A DNA stretch of 64,000 nt from positions 62,001 through 126,000 of the forward strand of contig NZ_JAUSTI010000005.1 in the NCBI RefSeq assembly GCF_030812775.1. Direction: 5' to 3'. The stretch is from Paenibacillus tundrae. GTDB lineage: Bacteria; Bacillota; Bacilli; Paenibacillales; Paenibacillaceae. A model generated the notes under the pieces. That model made no database searches. It was not told the origin of the DNA and saw nothing but the letters and a program-made list of their open reading frames with translations. A program made the position numbers and the translations under genes. This document shows, piece by piece, positions 16,438-26,558 of the stretch (positions within the stretch are counted from its first letter, which is position 1; each line of letters starts with the position of its first letter).

Positions 16438-16874
16438 TGGAGCGTTATACACATCTAGGCGTTTACGGTCTAATGGTTTGGGAACAGGAGGTACTGCTGA
16501 TTCAGAAGGCGCGTGGGCCTTATCAGGGGACATGGGATCTGCCAGGAGGTAGGCTGGAGTTTGGAGAAACACCGGAACTAGCGCTCCATCGCGAGATCGA
16601 AGAAGAGACGGGGCTCACAGATGTTCGACTGTCTCTTCGATCCGCGCAATCCAATCTGGTGCAGTGGATGCATGAAGGTAGTCTTGAGGAAGTTCATCAC
16701 ATTGGTATTCTATATGATGTCTATTTGGGATCAGATGGGCAAGCCTATGGTATCAAAAAAGAGGCGGATGGCGAAGATTCACTAGGTGCAGCATGGTTTA
16801 CCATGGAACAACTTGATTCGCTCGCATTAACGCCGTTTGCGCTGCATATGATTCAGGATAGGATGGAGCTATAA
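16437..16874 (+). CDS. Nudix hydrolase
   Basis: A 145-aa Nudix protein with an intact box, GGRLEFGETPELALHREIEEETGL (about residues 36-59). VWEQEVLLIQKARGPYQGTWDLPGG is the usual N-terminal part. Substrate is probably a nucleoside diphosphate derivative, not identifiable further. AGGAGG lies upstream of ATG 16437, within the end of the 43-aa gene, so translation is coupled. It is the last gene of the GNAT-cupin-membrane protein-Nudix unit, directly before tRNA-Pro. Confidence 0.86.
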   Translation: MERYTHLGVYGLMVWEQEVLLIQKARGPYQGTWDLPGGRLEFGETPELALHREIEEETGLTDVRLSLRSAQSNLVQWMHEGSLEEVHHIGILYDVYLGSDGQAYGIKKEADGEDSLGAAWFTMEQLDSLALTPFALHMIQDRMEL

Positions 16875-16888
16875 GGAATGACTAACAT

Positions 16889-16962
16889 CGGGGTATAGCG
16901 CAGCCTGGTAGCGCGCACCCTTGGGGTGGGTGAGGTCGTGGGTTCAAATCCCGCTACTCCGA
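16889..16962 (+). tRNA. tRNA-Pro(GGG)
   Basis: A complete cloverleaf is readable. The acceptor CGGGGTA pairs with TACTCCG (one G-U). The D-arm GCGC...GCGC carries AGCCTGGTA. The anticodon stem CACCC/GGGTG holds the loop TTGGGGT with anticodon GGG at 16923-16925, decoding CCC/CCU proline codons. The T-arm has GGGTTCAAATCCC. CCA is not encoded after the discriminator A. Orphan tRNA, not in a cluster. Confidence 0.93.
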
Positions 16963-16993
16963 TTCTAAGCAATCATATGCTAGGTTTAAAGAT

Positions 16994-17030
16994 AAGGTCA
17001 TAAATCTTCGGATTTATGGCCTTTATTTGT
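16994..17030 (+). terminator. Terminator after tRNA-Pro
   Basis: AAGGTCATAAATC (16994-17006) pairs with GATTTATGGCCTT (17011-17023) over a very stable TTCG tetraloop, followed by TATTTGT. Confidence 0.8.
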
Positions 17031-17672
17031 ATTCCCGCAAATTTATTAGGTTTACGTAGAACGTAGAAGAAATGCGGATCGGAATGGATGGACATTAATG
17101 CGCATGTTGCAGGAATAACGAGTTTCTCACGATCAATGTGTTGTACTTCCGTATACGAATCAAAAATGGCACCTATATTCACCGCATTTTAGTGTAAAAC
17201 ACGTACCATTGGTTAATGTTTAAAGTAACCGTTTGTTTTTTTGCTTTATCGACCACAATTAAAAAGGGGGGAATTCATAACTTTTAGACGCAAGGATTGC
17301 ACCATTTATTCGATTCATCTAATTTATGCATCAATCGAACTAAAAATAGGAAATGCTCCTGAGCGCAAAAGTTTATAGAATAGATATTAGAACACAGAAC
17401 TTCAGTTGAAAATATTGGAGAATGTGTAACCTTCGAACGGATCAGGACAGTATTCGACATCTGTGCGACGGTATATACAATCATTCTTTTTCTATGATTT
17501 TGAAAACGCAGACAAACCTTGACGGGAGCGTCGGAACAACGTTATTACCACCAACAGCACGATTATTGGACTTCATGAAAAATTTCGCTTAAAATGTTGA
17601 ACGAACGCAAATTACAGCTTAGTCAATGATTTCCGTCAAAAATACGACTAAATCAAGACGGAGGGAACGTCG
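17031..17672. other. Long intergenic region upstream of odhA
   Basis: About 640 bp with no gene I can support. Two short - strand open frames (16973-17182, 17284-17484) lack ribosome sites. It holds an exact Spo0A box (TTCGACA, 17453-17459), a near-consensus cre (17501-17514) and possible odhA promoters: TTGACG at 17519, 17 bp, TTATTA, or TTGGAC near 17556, 17 bp, TTAAAA. An AAGGGGGG ribosome-like site at about 17264-17271 precedes a short + strand open frame without a start codon. Confidence 0.5.
17501..17514 (+). promoter_or_regulatory. Putative cre (CcpA) site upstream of odhA
   Basis: TGAAAACGCAGACA matches the cre consensus TGWAANCGNTNWCA at all but one position. It lies directly upstream of a candidate -35 box, TTGACG at 17519. 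Glucose repression of odhAB is reported for B. subtilis, which makes CcpA control reasonable here. Confidence 0.4.
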
Positions 17673-20546
17673 ATGACGATCGTGGAAGGCAACAAGAAAC
17701 CCTGGGAAAGTTACTATGGACCCAATTTGGGATATGTACAAGAACAATATGAATTATTTTCCGAAGACCCTGGTGCAGTGACACCAGCTTATCGGGAGTT
17801 GTTTGAACAATGGGGTGCACCGCCAATGCCTGGCCGAGATGCACATACAACCACTTTTTCGGGTAATGCTCAAAATAACTCGGGAAGCGTGGATATTCAA
17901 CTTTTACAGAAAGCGGTTACAGCCGGGAAACTGGTCTGGAATATCCGCACGTATGGTCATCTTGCTGCAGATATTGATCCACTTGGGATTAGTGAAGAAG
18001 CAGATACCTCTTTGCTCGAACCGAAGAATTTTGAATTAAATGAAGAAGACCTCAAAGCATTGCCGGCTTCCTTGATCTGGGAGGGCGCTGATGGTCAGAC
18101 GGCAAATGGTTGGGACGCAATCCAACGTCTACGCCAGATTTACACAGGGCCAATCGCGTATGAGTTCAGCCACGTACACGAAGTGCAAGAACGTGAATGG
18201 CTCAATCGTCGTGCGGAATCTCGCACTTCCCCGGCACCACTTAATCAGGAAGAACGCACTGCTCTATTGGAGCGTTTGGTCGAAGTGGAGCAATTCGAAG
18301 ATTTCCTGCATAAAACTTTTGTGGGACAAAAGCGCTTCTCTATTGAAGGAAACGATGTGCTTGTGCCAATGCTGGATGAAGCTGTGCGGATTATGTCGCA
18401 TTCGGGCTCAAGCCATATCCTGATGGGGATGGCTCACCGTGGACGCTTAAACGTACTGGCACATGTACTAGGTAAACCATATAGCAAAATATTCTCTGAA
18501 TTCCATCATGCCCCGAACAAGGATTTGGTTCCATCTGAGGGTTCTACAGGAATCAATTATGGATGGACGGGGGATGTAAAATATCACCTAGGTGCTAATC
18601 GCTTTGTAAAAGAAGGCGAAACGGTACAGGCTCGCTTGACATTAGCCAACAACCCAAGTCATCTAGAGTACGTAAACCCTGTTGTACAGGGATTCGCGCG
18701 TGCAGCTCAGGATGATCGCCGTGAACCGGGTTACCCGAAACAGGACGTTTCCAAAGCAGCAACGATTCTTATGCATGGTGACGCAGCATTCCCTGGTGAA
18801 GGAATTGTAGCCGAAACACTGAATTTCAAAGCTCTGCCTGGTTACCAGAATGGCGGAACGATTCATATTATTGTAAACAATCGCTTGGGCTTCACAACCG
18901 ATAGTAGTGACTCACGCTCAACGCATTATGCGAGTGACCTTGCGAAGGGGTATGAGATTCCGATTATACACGTTAATGCGGATAATCCGGATGCTTGTAT
19001 CGCAGCAATTCGGATGGCCGCAGAGTACCGGAATCGGTTTAAAAAAGATTTCTTGATTGACCTCATCGGGTACCGTCGTTACGGTCATAACGAAACGGAT
19101 GATCCAGAAACAACACAACCGAAAGTGTATGACAAAGTTAAGAATCATCCGACAGTGAGTCATCTGTATCAAGATCAGTTGAAACAGGAATCTATTATTG
19201 ACGAAGCGGCTATTAATAGCATTCGTGAGGCTGTGACGAACCGGCTAAAAGAAGCCTATGAGCATATGAAGAAAAATGAAGTACATGAATACTATCAACG
19301 GAAGACAGATGAGCCTGAAGCAGTGAAGGTGATTCCAACTGCGGTACCGCTTGAGAATCTACGGAGTATCAACGCAGATCTACTGAAATGGCCGGAGAAT
19401 TTCAATGTGTATCCGAAGTTGCAGCGGATTCTACAGCGCCGTAGCACGTCACTGAATGAAGGCGAAAAAGTTGATTGGAGCCTTGCTGAGACACTTGCAT
19501 TTGCAACTATTCTTGCAGATGGTAAGCCAATCCGGATCAGTGGTCAGGATGCAGAGCGTGCAACATTTGCTCACCGGAACCTGGTGTTGCATGATTCAGA
19601 GAATGGAAGCAAATTCTGCCCTCTGCATCATTTGCCACAGGCACGAGCTTCGTTTGCAATCTACAACAGCCCGTTGTCTGAAGAATCGGTGGTTGGATTC
19701 GAATATGGATACAACGTGTATTCGCCAGAGACTCTTGTCATCTGGGAAGCTCAGTTCGGTGATTTTGCTAACTGTGCACAGGTTATTTTTGACCAGTTCG
19801 TATCGGCAGGTCGCGCGAAGTGGTCGCAAAAATCAAGTCTGGTTATGCTGCTTCCACACGGTAATGAAGGTCAAGGGCCTGAGCACACAAGTGCACGTCT
19901 CGAACGTTTCCTGCAGCTTGCTGCAGAAGACAATATGACCGTTGCTAACTTGACAAGTGCTTCTCAATATTTCCATCTTCTTCGTCGTCAGGCTTCCCTG
20001 ACTGAAACCGAAGATGCACGTCCACTTGTAATGATGTCACCGAAGAGTCTAATTCGTAATCCACGTGTTGCTTCTCCGGCGATTCAGTTCAGTGAAGGCA
20101 AGTTTGAGCCAGTGCTGGAACAAGCTGGGCTTGGCACGAAGCCTGACCGTGTTGAACGGATCATCTTGTGCAGTGGTAAAATTGCAATTGATCTTGAGGA
20201 TGCTTTTGAAAAAGAAGGCGGAGACTGGTCATGGCTTCACATTATCCGTGTTGAACAATTGTATCCATTCCCTGCAGAAGAGATCCAGCGTGTACTCGCA
20301 CGTTTCAGCAAGTTGAAAGAGCTGGTATGGGTACAGGAAGAAAACAAAAACATGGGTGCATGGACGTATATGGAACCACGTCTTCGTGAAATTGCACCTA
20401 AGGGTACAATCGTTAAGTATGAAGGCCGTCCGGAGCATGCAAGTCCTTCCAGCGGTTATCAGCTTGTGCATAGCATGGAGCAACAACAGATTATTACATC
20501 CGCGTTGAAACAAACGACGAAGAATAATATTCCACTTGGGAGGTAA
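17673..20546 (+). CDS. odhA: 2-oxoglutarate dehydrogenase E1 component
   Basis: Thiamine-diphosphate decarboxylase of the TCA-cycle 2-oxoglutarate dehydrogenase complex, 957 aa, the Bacillus-type length. Visible motifs: [38 protein letters not shown] and [16 protein letters not shown] for TPP and Mg binding, [11 protein letters not shown], and [18 protein letters not shown] in the pyrimidine-binding half. The N-terminus ([21 protein letters not shown]) is the E2-contacting segment. ATG 17673 follows CGGAGGG. It is transcribed with odhB after a 5-bp gap. E3 (lpd) is shared with other complexes and is not in this window. Confidence 0.97.
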   Translation: MTIVEGNKKPWESYYGPNLGYVQEQYELFSEDPGAVTPAYRELFEQWGAPPMPGRDAHTTTFSGNAQNNSGSVDIQLLQKAVTAGKLVWNIRTYGHLAADIDPLGISEEADTSLLEPKNFELNEEDLKALPASLIWEGADGQTANGWDAIQRLRQIYTGPIAYEFSHVHEVQEREWLNRRAESRTSPAPLNQEERTALLERLVEVEQFEDFLHKTFVGQKRFSIEGNDVLVPMLDEAVRIMSHSGSSHILMGMAHRGRLNVLAHVLGKPYSKIFSEFHHAPNKDLVPSEGSTGINYGWTGDVKYHLGANRFVKEGETVQARLTLANNPSHLEYVNPVVQGFARAAQDDRREPGYPKQDVSKAATILMHGDAAFPGEGIVAETLNFKALPGYQNGGTIHIIVNNRLGFTTDSSDSRSTHYASDLAKGYEIPIIHVNADNPDACIAAIRMAAEYRNRFKKDFLIDLIGYRRYGHNETDDPETTQPKVYDKVKNHPTVSHLYQDQLKQESIIDEAAINSIREAVTNRLKEAYEHMKKNEVHEYYQRKTDEPEAVKVIPTAVPLENLRSINADLLKWPENFNVYPKLQRILQRRSTSLNEGEKVDWSLAETLAFATILADGKPIRISGQDAERATFAHRNLVLHDSENGSKFCPLHHLPQARASFAIYNSPLSEESVVGFEYGYNVYSPETLVIWEAQFGDFANCAQVIFDQFVSAGRAKWSQKSSLVMLLPHGNEGQGPEHTSARLERFLQLAAEDNMTVANLTSASQYFHLLRRQASLTETEDARPLVMMSPKSLIRNPRVASPAIQFSEGKFEPVLEQAGLGTKPDRVERIILCSGKIAIDLEDAFEKEGGDWSWLHIIRVEQLYPFPAEEIQRVLARFSKLKELVWVQEENKNMGAWTYMEPRLREIAPKGTIVKYEGRPEHASPSSGYQLVHSMEQQQIITSALKQTTKNNIPLGR

Positions 20547-20551
20547 CAACT

Positions 20552-21826
20552 GTGAGCGAAATTAAAGTACCTGCAATGGGTGAGTCGATAACCGAAGGAA
20601 CGGTATCCAAATGGCTTGTCAAAGAAGGAGATACGGTTAACCAAGGTGATGTCCTTCTAGAACTGGAAACGGATAAAGTTAATATTGAGATCAGTGCTGA
20701 AGAAAGTGGCGTATTGGAGAAAATTATCCGTCAAGAAGGGGATACCGTTGAAATCGGTGAGACGATTGGTACCCTTTCCGCGGGTGCAGGGGGAGGAAGT
20801 AGCGCGGCTGCTTCCGAGCCGGCTGCATCGGAACAAAAACAAGCGGCTACACCAGCGCCTGAAGCACCAACACCGCCGCCAGCACCTGCTGCTGCAGGTT
20901 CTGAATCTTCTGATAATGGAAACAAGACAGCTTCCCCTTCTGCGCGTAAACTAGCGCGTGAGCGGGGCATCGAGCTGGATCAGGTTCAAGGGAAGGATCC
21001 GATTGGACGGGTATATCAGGATGATGTGAAGGCTCATAACACACAGGCCACTGCTCCAGCAGCACCTTCTGCGAATAAAGCACCAGCTGCATCCAGTGCT
21101 CCAACCGGAGGTTCTACGTATACTAAGCCAGTTGAACGTCAACGTATGTCTCGCCGTCGTGCGACCATTGCCAAGCGTCTGGTTGAAGCTCAACAAACAG
21201 CAGCAATGTTGACTACGTTTAATGAAGTTGATATGACTGCCATTATGGATGTTCGTAAACGTCGTAAGGACAAGTTCAAGGAGAAGCATGAGATCAATCT
21301 GGGCTTTATGTCCTTCTTCACTAAGGCTGTCGTTGGCGCGTTGAAAAAGTTCCCAACCATTAACGCAGAGATTGATGGCGAAGATGTTGTACTGAAGAAA
21401 TATTATGATATCGGTATCGCGGTATCTGCCAAAGAAGGTCTGGTTGTACCCGTCGTTCGTGATGCAGATCGTCTAGGCTTTGCTGAGATCGAGAGAAGTA
21501 TTGCCGATCTGGCTTCAAAAGCTCGTTCCAACACGTTGGCTCTTTCGGATCTGCAAGGTGGAACATTCACGATCACCAATGGTGGAACATTCGGCTCGCT
21601 CTTGTCCACGCCAATTCTGAATACACCTCAAGTAGGTATTCTCGGTATGCACAAGATCCAACTTCGTCCTGTAGCCATTGATGCAGAGCGGATGGAGAAT
21701 CGTCCAATGATGTATATCGCTCTGTCTTATGATCACCGTATCATTGATGGTAGTGAAGCAGTACGTTTCCTCGTAACTGTAAAAGAACTGCTTGAAGATC
21801 CAGAATCCTTACTCATCGAAGGATAA
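20552..21826 (+). CDS. odhB: Dihydrolipoyl succinyltransferase (2-OGDH E2)
   Basis: E2 core of the 2-oxoglutarate dehydrogenase complex, 424 aa. Domains in order: lipoyl domain (residues 1-77) with the lipoylated Lys42 in LETDKVNIE; an Ala/Pro-rich flexible linker; the E3-binding domain ([18 protein letters not shown], about 130-165); a second Ala/Pro linker; and the catalytic domain ending with [13 protein letters not shown], where the His and Asp catalyse acyl transfer. The start is GTG 20552, 8 nt after GGGAGG. It forms an operon with odhA and is followed by a terminator. Confidence 0.97.
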   Translation: MSEIKVPAMGESITEGTVSKWLVKEGDTVNQGDVLLELETDKVNIEISAEESGVLEKIIRQEGDTVEIGETIGTLSAGAGGGSSAAASEPAASEQKQAATPAPEAPTPPPAPAAAGSESSDNGNKTASPSARKLARERGIELDQVQGKDPIGRVYQDDVKAHNTQATAPAAPSANKAPAASSAPTGGSTYTKPVERQRMSRRRATIAKRLVEAQQTAAMLTTFNEVDMTAIMDVRKRRKDKFKEKHEINLGFMSFFTKAVVGALKKFPTINAEIDGEDVVLKKYYDIGIAVSAKEGLVVPVVRDADRLGFAEIERSIADLASKARSNTLALSDLQGGTFTITNGGTFGSLLSTPILNTPQVGILGMHKIQLRPVAIDAERMENRPMMYIALSYDHRIIDGSEAVRFLVTVKELLEDPESLLIEG

Positions 21827-21874
21827 GAAGGATTAAGGTATCATTTGATATACTATTCATAAAAATGATCATAA

Positions 21875-21936
21875 AGAAGCCCCTGAATTATAATGCAGCT
21901 CTGGCTAGCATCTTGATTCCGAGGCTTCTTTTTTTG
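21875..21936 (+). terminator. Terminator after odhAB
   Basis: AGAAGCC (about 21876-21882) pairs with GGCTTCTT (21923-21930), followed by TTTTTTT. The loop is long (about 40 nt) and may fold internally. Confidence 0.65.
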
Positions 21937-22006
21937 TTGGTGTTGAACGCTCCCAGTTACAATTCATGCGCTAGCCCTAGAAATAGCTACGGAATAACTC
22001 CAAAGT

Positions 22007-22051
22007 AGATAAACAAAGCGCCGCCCCAGTTTTATGGAGCGGCGCTTTGTT
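22007..22051 (-). terminator. Strong terminator after hydrolase gene
   Basis: ACAAAGCGCCGC (22013-22024) and GCGGCGCTTTGT (22039-22050) make a 12-bp perfect stem. On the - strand it is followed by TTTATCT, placing it after the alpha/beta hydrolase gene. Confidence 0.75.
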
Positions 22052-22100
22052 TGGGGCAACTACTACTTGCCTAAGCTTAGTAATCGTACACTGATTAGAA

Positions 22101-23078
22101 TCATACCGAATCAGCGATATCTGCATTGACAGTGGTGGGAGCTGTACTAGATAGAACCAGATGGCGATCCAGCCAATCCAACACATCCAGAGCTACGTCT
22201 GCCCGATTCGTCTCATGCAGCATCTCATGACGACCACCAGCATACAGACGATACTCAATATGTTGAAGCTGAAGCTGACGATATTGAGTGACTAGGTTAT
22301 GAACGCCTTTGCCATGTAAACCAACAGGATCTTGCTCCCCTGAGAAGAGGTATACGGGCTTATCCTTTGGAATACGTTTCATGTTGTCTGGCAGATGTAT
22401 TTCAATTAACAGCTTGAAGAAGTCGCGGAAAAACCCTGCTGTACATATCGCTCCGCACAATGGATCATCAATGAACCGTTTAACTTCATCGGGATCACGA
22501 GATAACCAATCAAAAGGGGTGCTCGCCGGGCGGAACGAACGATTGAATCCACCGAACACCAATGCGTTAAGCAGCATACTCGGATGAGTTGCCCCCTGAA
22601 TCCCACACTGAAGGAAGGCGAGCTTCTCACCAAAACGCAGAAGACCACGCTTGCCGTTCGTTCCAGACAATATAAAGGCGTGATAGCGTTCATGTCCCGC
22701 ATACATTAGGTGCTGGACAAGGAAAGAGCCCATACTGTGTCCCATTAGAAATAAGGGGATATCAGGATACTCCCTAGATGCCACTTCTCCCAGATTGATC
22801 ATATCGCTGGCCATCCAGCGAAAGGCATCTGTCCCGGCATTACCTAACAAATTGGGATCTTCGACCGATTTGCCATGACCGCGATGATCATTAGCATAGA
22901 CCGCATAGCCATGACGGGTAAGGCACTCTGCAAACTCTGCATACCTAGCTGCCGTTTCTCCCATTCCATGTGCAATCTGCACCACACCCCGGACGTTAGT
23001 TCCAGGATCAGGAAGCCAGCGGTACACATGAATACGGGTACCTTCATTGCCCACAAGGCCAAAGGTAGATTCCTGCAT
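22101..23078 (-). CDS. Alpha/beta hydrolase, monoacylglycerol lipase-like
   Basis: A 325-aa serine hydrolase of the lysophospholipase/monoglyceride-lipase group. HGMGE forms the oxyanion hole, FLMGHSMGSFLVQHL carries the nucleophile Ser, VYLFSGEQDPVG the Asp and YAGGRHEMLHE the His. NDHRGHGKS is typical of the group. No signal peptide. The longer frame from ATG 23099 contains the ribosome site AAGGAGG inside its first codons, so ATG 23078 (MQESTFGLVG) is the start. It lies 81 bp downstream of manA on the same strand, with no clear terminator between. Confidence 0.88.
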   Translation of the reverse strand: MQESTFGLVGNEGTRIHVYRWLPDPGTNVRGVVQIAHGMGETAARYAEFAECLTRHGYAVYANDHRGHGKSVEDPNLLGNAGTDAFRWMASDMINLGEVASREYPDIPLFLMGHSMGSFLVQHLMYAGHERYHAFILSGTNGKRGLLRFGEKLAFLQCGIQGATHPSMLLNALVFGGFNRSFRPASTPFDWLSRDPDEVKRFIDDPLCGAICTAGFFRDFFKLLIEIHLPDNMKRIPKDKPVYLFSGEQDPVGLHGKGVHNLVTQYRQLQLQHIEYRLYAGGRHEMLHETNRADVALDVLDWLDRHLVLSSTAPTTVNADIADSV

Positions 23079-23159
23079 CTTGTGCCAATCCTCCTTCATT
23101 GGTCATTCAAGCCTATTCAAGATAAGACGAAGCTGTTCATTCCATACACCTCAGAAAAG

Positions 23160-24137
23160 TTAAGGCAGGTAAGAGCGAAGAACAGTGGTATTCCCGTCTA
23201 ATGTATATGTACCCAGGTTGGCAGGCAATAGATAGCATTGACCTGCTTTTAATTCAATTTTTTCGGACGAGCCGTTGTCCCATGCTAAAGTTCCGTTACC
23301 TTCACACACAACTAGAATGGTAAAACTTTCAGCGTTTGTAGTGAGCTGCCAAGGCTTAGATACGACTCCTTTTTCAACGACGAAATATGGGCATTCCGCC
23401 AGCTTCAGCCATTCACCTGAGATTGCGTTGTTCGTTTTCATCGTTGTGGCACCAGCGCCTTCATAGGCAGTGACATTAAGGGAGTCCTCAACATGCAACT
23501 CGCGAGGTTTACCATCCAGACCTGGGCGGTTATAGTCATAAATTCGGTAAGTTGTATCTGAATTCTGCTGTATTTCAGCCACAACAACACCTGCACACAG
23601 CGCGTGAACCGTTCCGGCAGGGATAAAGAAAGTATCTCCTGCTTCTACAGGTACTTGGCGCAATGTGTCCATCACCGTTCCATTTTCAAGCGCTTCTTTA
23701 AGGACGTTACGATCAACGCCTTCATTTAATCCATAAATGATATGTGCGCCTGGTTTCGCATCAAGTACATACCACATTTCCGTTTTGCCGAGTTCACCGG
23801 GAGGGAGTGCCTCGTAATCATCCGTAGGGTGAACCTGTACAGAGAGATCATCATTACAGTCTAGAAGCTTAATAAGGAGAGGGAAGCGTCCTCCCTTTTC
23901 AGATACACCTTTTGTTCCTAACCAAGACGTACCGAGCTGTTCACGCACTTCATCCAGACCTTTGCCAGCAAGTGCACCATTCAATACTTTTGTTGTTCCG
24001 TTAGGGTGATCTGCAATCATCCAGCCTTCTCCGATATGACCTTCAGGTGGCGTGAGGCCAAAATTCTCAAGTGCACGGCCGCCCCAGACACGTTCTTTGA
24101 ATTCAGGTTGAAATTGCAGTGGATATGGATTAGTCAT
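23160..24137 (-). CDS. manA: Mannose-6-phosphate isomerase, class I
   Basis: Zinc-dependent isomerase linking mannose-6-phosphate and fructose-6-phosphate; 325 aa, the short Bacillus type. QVHPTDDYEALPPGELGKTEMWYVL supplies the zinc-binding Gln, His and Glu, and FFIPAGTVHALCAGVVVAEIQQNSDTTYRIYDYNR the remaining His and the active-site region. The N-terminus RVWGGRALENFG is diagnostic. On the - strand AAAGGAGAG precedes ATG 24137. Likely roles are mannose catabolism and GDP-mannose supply. Confidence 0.94.
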   Translation of the reverse strand: MTNPYPLQFQPEFKERVWGGRALENFGLTPPEGHIGEGWMIADHPNGTTKVLNGALAGKGLDEVREQLGTSWLGTKGVSEKGGRFPLLIKLLDCNDDLSVQVHPTDDYEALPPGELGKTEMWYVLDAKPGAHIIYGLNEGVDRNVLKEALENGTVMDTLRQVPVEAGDTFFIPAGTVHALCAGVVVAEIQQNSDTTYRIYDYNRPGLDGKPRELHVEDSLNVTAYEGAGATTMKTNNAISGEWLKLAECPYFVVEKGVVSKPWQLTTNAESFTILVVCEGNGTLAWDNGSSEKIELKAGQCYLLPANLGTYTLDGNTTVLRSYLP

Positions 24138-24361
24138 TGTAGTCTCTCCTTTAGTATATGAAATGGTGGAATGAATTAATCAACCTATAACCGGTTCGAC
24201 ACCTACATGTATACGGTTGCAGGTTATGTAGTATAAGCGACCAATGCGAACAGATAACAACGTATTAGTGGGTTTTGAACTCGCACTGATATTGTTGAAT
24301 TGTGTTCAGCAGATGGTGCTTACAGTATGTCTATCGTAACGTATTTGGACAAGTAAGGAAA

Positions 24362-24946
24362 TTACTTCTTCTCGATTCCGATTAAGAAGGGAGAGGTATC
24401 ACGTTGTAATTGCCGGTAGAGCATGACTTGTGCTTCCGTGACAGGTAAAGCAGAAGCCCATTTCGTTACAGCCTCAGCCTCTTGGGAGCCACCTTCATGT
24501 CCAGGGTACAGCACAACGGTAATAATCCCCTTTGGACGCAGTAATGCTAGAGCAGCCTCTAATGCATTAAGCGTACTCTCGGTTGCCGTAATAATGGAAG
24601 CATCTGCACCTTCCGCAGGCAAGTATCCAAGGTTGAACATAACGGCTCCAACTGCACCTTGCCAGTCTTCCGGAACAGCTTCAACCATGCGGTCATGGCT
24701 TAGCTGTAATAGTGAAATAGAGCCGAGTTTGGCACCGTCCTCTTGTTTACGAATCCGAGCTTGGGCAAGAGTGAGAGCTTCACTCTGGATGTCGAAACCA
24801 ATAACTTGACCACGTCTGCCCACCTGTTGTGCGAGGAATAACGTATCTGCGCCTGTCCCTACGGTTGCATCGATGGCGAGGTCTCCAGGTTGCACACGTG
24901 CTGTAATCCATTGATGCGCACAGCTTAGAACCGATAGAAACCCCAT
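24362..24946 (-). CDS. ytqB: tRNA-modifying SAM methyltransferase (YtqB/MnmM)
   Basis: A 194-aa Rossmann-fold methyltransferase. AIDATVGTGADTLFLAQQVG is the SAM-binding motif, and VMFNLGYLPAEGADASIIT is the conserved catalytic segment of the YtqB family. In B. subtilis the orthologue was assigned to methylation of aminomethyl-uridine at tRNA position 34 (MnmM). The longer frame from 24985 would begin inside ytqA and would contain the ribosome site GGAGGGGAG, so ATG 24946 is the start. It begins one nucleotide after the ytqA stop (TAAgATG), a tightly coupled pair. Confidence 0.9.
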   Translation of the reverse strand: MGFLSVLSCAHQWITARVQPGDLAIDATVGTGADTLFLAQQVGRRGQVIGFDIQSEALTLAQARIRKQEDGAKLGSISLLQLSHDRMVEAVPEDWQGAVGAVMFNLGYLPAEGADASIITATESTLNALEAALALLRPKGIITVVLYPGHEGGSQEAEAVTKWASALPVTEAQVMLYRQLQRDTSPFLIGIEKK

Positions 24947-24947
24947 C

Positions 24948-25901
24948 TTATGCTCCCCTCCAATACTTGCCTTGCCACGTATCACGTTGTCTCAATTCAC
25001 GATCAATGGAGTTCAGCACTTCCCATTTATTCAGCGACCACATTGGACCGATGAGCAGGTCTCGCGGTGCATCACCAGTAAGGCGATGAACGATCATTTC
25101 TGGCGGTAGAAACTCAAGTGTATCTACAATCAGCTTAATGTACTCATCTTGTTCAAGGAAGCGGAGTAAACCAGCTTCATATTGCTTCACCATCGGTGTT
25201 TTGCGCATGAGGTGCAGTAAATGGATCTTGATCCCCTGAACGTCCATATTCGCTACGGCACGACCGGTATCCAGCATCATCTCGTGTGTTTCTTGAGGCA
25301 AGCCATAGATGATATGAGTACAGACCCGAATGTTGTGTTTACGCAGCTTCGCCACGGCATCCTCATAACACTTCGTATCATGTGCGCGATTAATAAGAGT
25401 AGAAGTGGATTCATGAACTGTTTGCAGCCCCATTTCAATCCACAGGTAGGTTCGTTCATTTAGCTCAGCCAGATACTCAATAACGTCATCTGGTAAGCAA
25501 TCAGGTCTTGTCGCAATGGACAAACCCACAACACCAGGTTGTTTTAGAATCTCTTCGTAGTACTCCCGAAGTTCTTCAACGGGTGCATATGTGTTGGTAT
25601 ACGCCTGAAAATAACCAATATAATGGGCAGTGGGCCACTTCAAATGCTGTTTATCACGAATGGTATTAAATTGTGTAACCAAGTCGTGGCGACGACTGCC
25701 CGCAAAATCGCCAGATCCTCGAGCACTGCAAAATGTGCAGCCACCTTTGGCTATTGAGCCATCACGGTTCGGGCAAGTAAATCCCGCATCCAGCATGACT
25801 TTGAACACCTTGTTATCAAATTCATTTCTCATCTCATAATTCCAGGTATGGAATCGTTTATCTCCCCAGGAAAGAGGGCTGGGTAGGGCAGGTGCATTCA
25901 T
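24948..25901 (-). CDS. ytqA: Radical SAM protein, TIGR01212 family (YtqA/MnmL)
   Basis: A 317-aa radical SAM enzyme. The 4Fe-4S ligands are three cysteines in FTCPNRDGSIAKGGCTFCSARG, the Elp3-like spacing (C-x9-C-x2-C). GIKIHLLHLMRKTPM and the C-terminal MIVHRLTGDAPRDLLIGP are typical of TIGR01212. The B. subtilis orthologue (MnmL) acts with YtqB in forming mnm5s2U in tRNA by a route that does not use MnmC. GAAGGAGTTCC lies before ATG 25901. The frame continues open upstream to 26096, but that part is Phe/His-rich and has no homology I recognise. Confidence 0.9.
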   Translation of the reverse strand: MNAPALPSPLSWGDKRFHTWNYEMRNEFDNKVFKVMLDAGFTCPNRDGSIAKGGCTFCSARGSGDFAGSRRHDLVTQFNTIRDKQHLKWPTAHYIGYFQAYTNTYAPVEELREYYEEILKQPGVVGLSIATRPDCLPDDVIEYLAELNERTYLWIEMGLQTVHESTSTLINRAHDTKCYEDAVAKLRKHNIRVCTHIIYGLPQETHEMMLDTGRAVANMDVQGIKIHLLHLMRKTPMVKQYEAGLLRFLEQDEYIKLIVDTLEFLPPEMIVHRLTGDAPRDLLIGPMWSLNKWEVLNSIDRELRQRDTWQGKYWRGA

Positions 25902-26206
25902 CTCTTCAGGAACTCCTTCGGTTGTTCGTTTATTAATGAAACGCATGCCGTAATGCATTCGTGAAAAAGAACAAAAAACGGCAAAATTTGCGTTCTCATG
26001 GACTTTTACCATTGTATCAAAAAACGCAAAAAAAAGGGAATGCAGATGCAAAAATAGGCCGGAAAATCGCGGTTTTCTTCTTGCTATAGTTAACACCTTA
26101 TGTTATATTTAAATCAACGTCAGACACCATCTAATGGGCAGTATTCATCATAGCATTTGAATTAATGTTGACGTCATGGATCATACTATACCGTGAGGTG
26201 ATATGA

Positions 26207-26407
26207 ATGAATTCCCAAGTTAAAAACAATGATCTTCATCATGTTTCTGTAGAACTGACGGCTGAAGAGGCACTGGCTTTGACAGGTGTTCGTTTTAATG
26301 GAAATCCGAAAGTGAAAGCGGCTGCAAGACAAAAAGTTCGCGACGCTTTTGAAAAGACATTTGATTTTTCGCACCAAGATAAGGTAGACTATGAACTATT
26401 AAAGTAG
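26207..26407 (+). CDS. Hypothetical protein, 66 aa
   Basis: A small charged soluble protein, MNSQVKNNDLHHVSVELTAE and onward, with no cysteines or membrane segment and probably two helices. GTGAGGTGAT precedes ATG 26207, a good ribosome site, and a strong terminator follows 30 bp after the stop, so it is a real, independent gene. TTGACG at about 26168 could be part of its promoter, though the spacing to TATACC is short. I do not recognise the family; small proteins of this type are common in Paenibacillus. Confidence 0.7.
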   Translation: MNSQVKNNDLHHVSVELTAEEALALTGVRFNGNPKVKAAARQKVRDAFEKTFDFSHQDKVDYELLK

Positions 26408-26437
26408 TTGGACCCCAATTCCAAATAAATCGAAGAG

Positions 26438-26486
26438 GGAATCTTTGAAAATTGCCACTAGTGGCAATTCCGAAGATTCCTTTTTC
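26438..26486 (+). terminator. Compound intrinsic terminator
   Basis: GGAATCTT (26438-26445) pairs with AAGATTCC (26473-26480). Inside, AATTGCCAC pairs with GTGGCAATT over TA. TTTTT follows. It ends the 66-aa gene and lies upstream of trmB, so the upstream in-frame ATG 26445 cannot be the trmB start. Confidence 0.85.
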
Positions 26487-26558
26487 ATTGCTCTTTACAA
26501 TTGGTCCGTTCTTCGGCAAAATGAAGCTGAGACAAGTATGGATAAACGGAGGAATAAA

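Noticed and set aside
16973..17182. 69-aa open frame on the - strand after tRNA-Pro
   Set aside because: Composition is protein-like, but the start is a GTG without a ribosome site and the last third runs through the tRNA terminator hairpin. Probably chance.
17284..17484. 66-aa open frame on the - strand
   Set aside because: No ribosome site, and it overlaps the Spo0A box region upstream of odhA.
25902..26096. 65-residue upstream extension of ytqA
   Set aside because: It lacks similarity to the family and a ribosome site, while GAAGGAG precedes ATG 25901.
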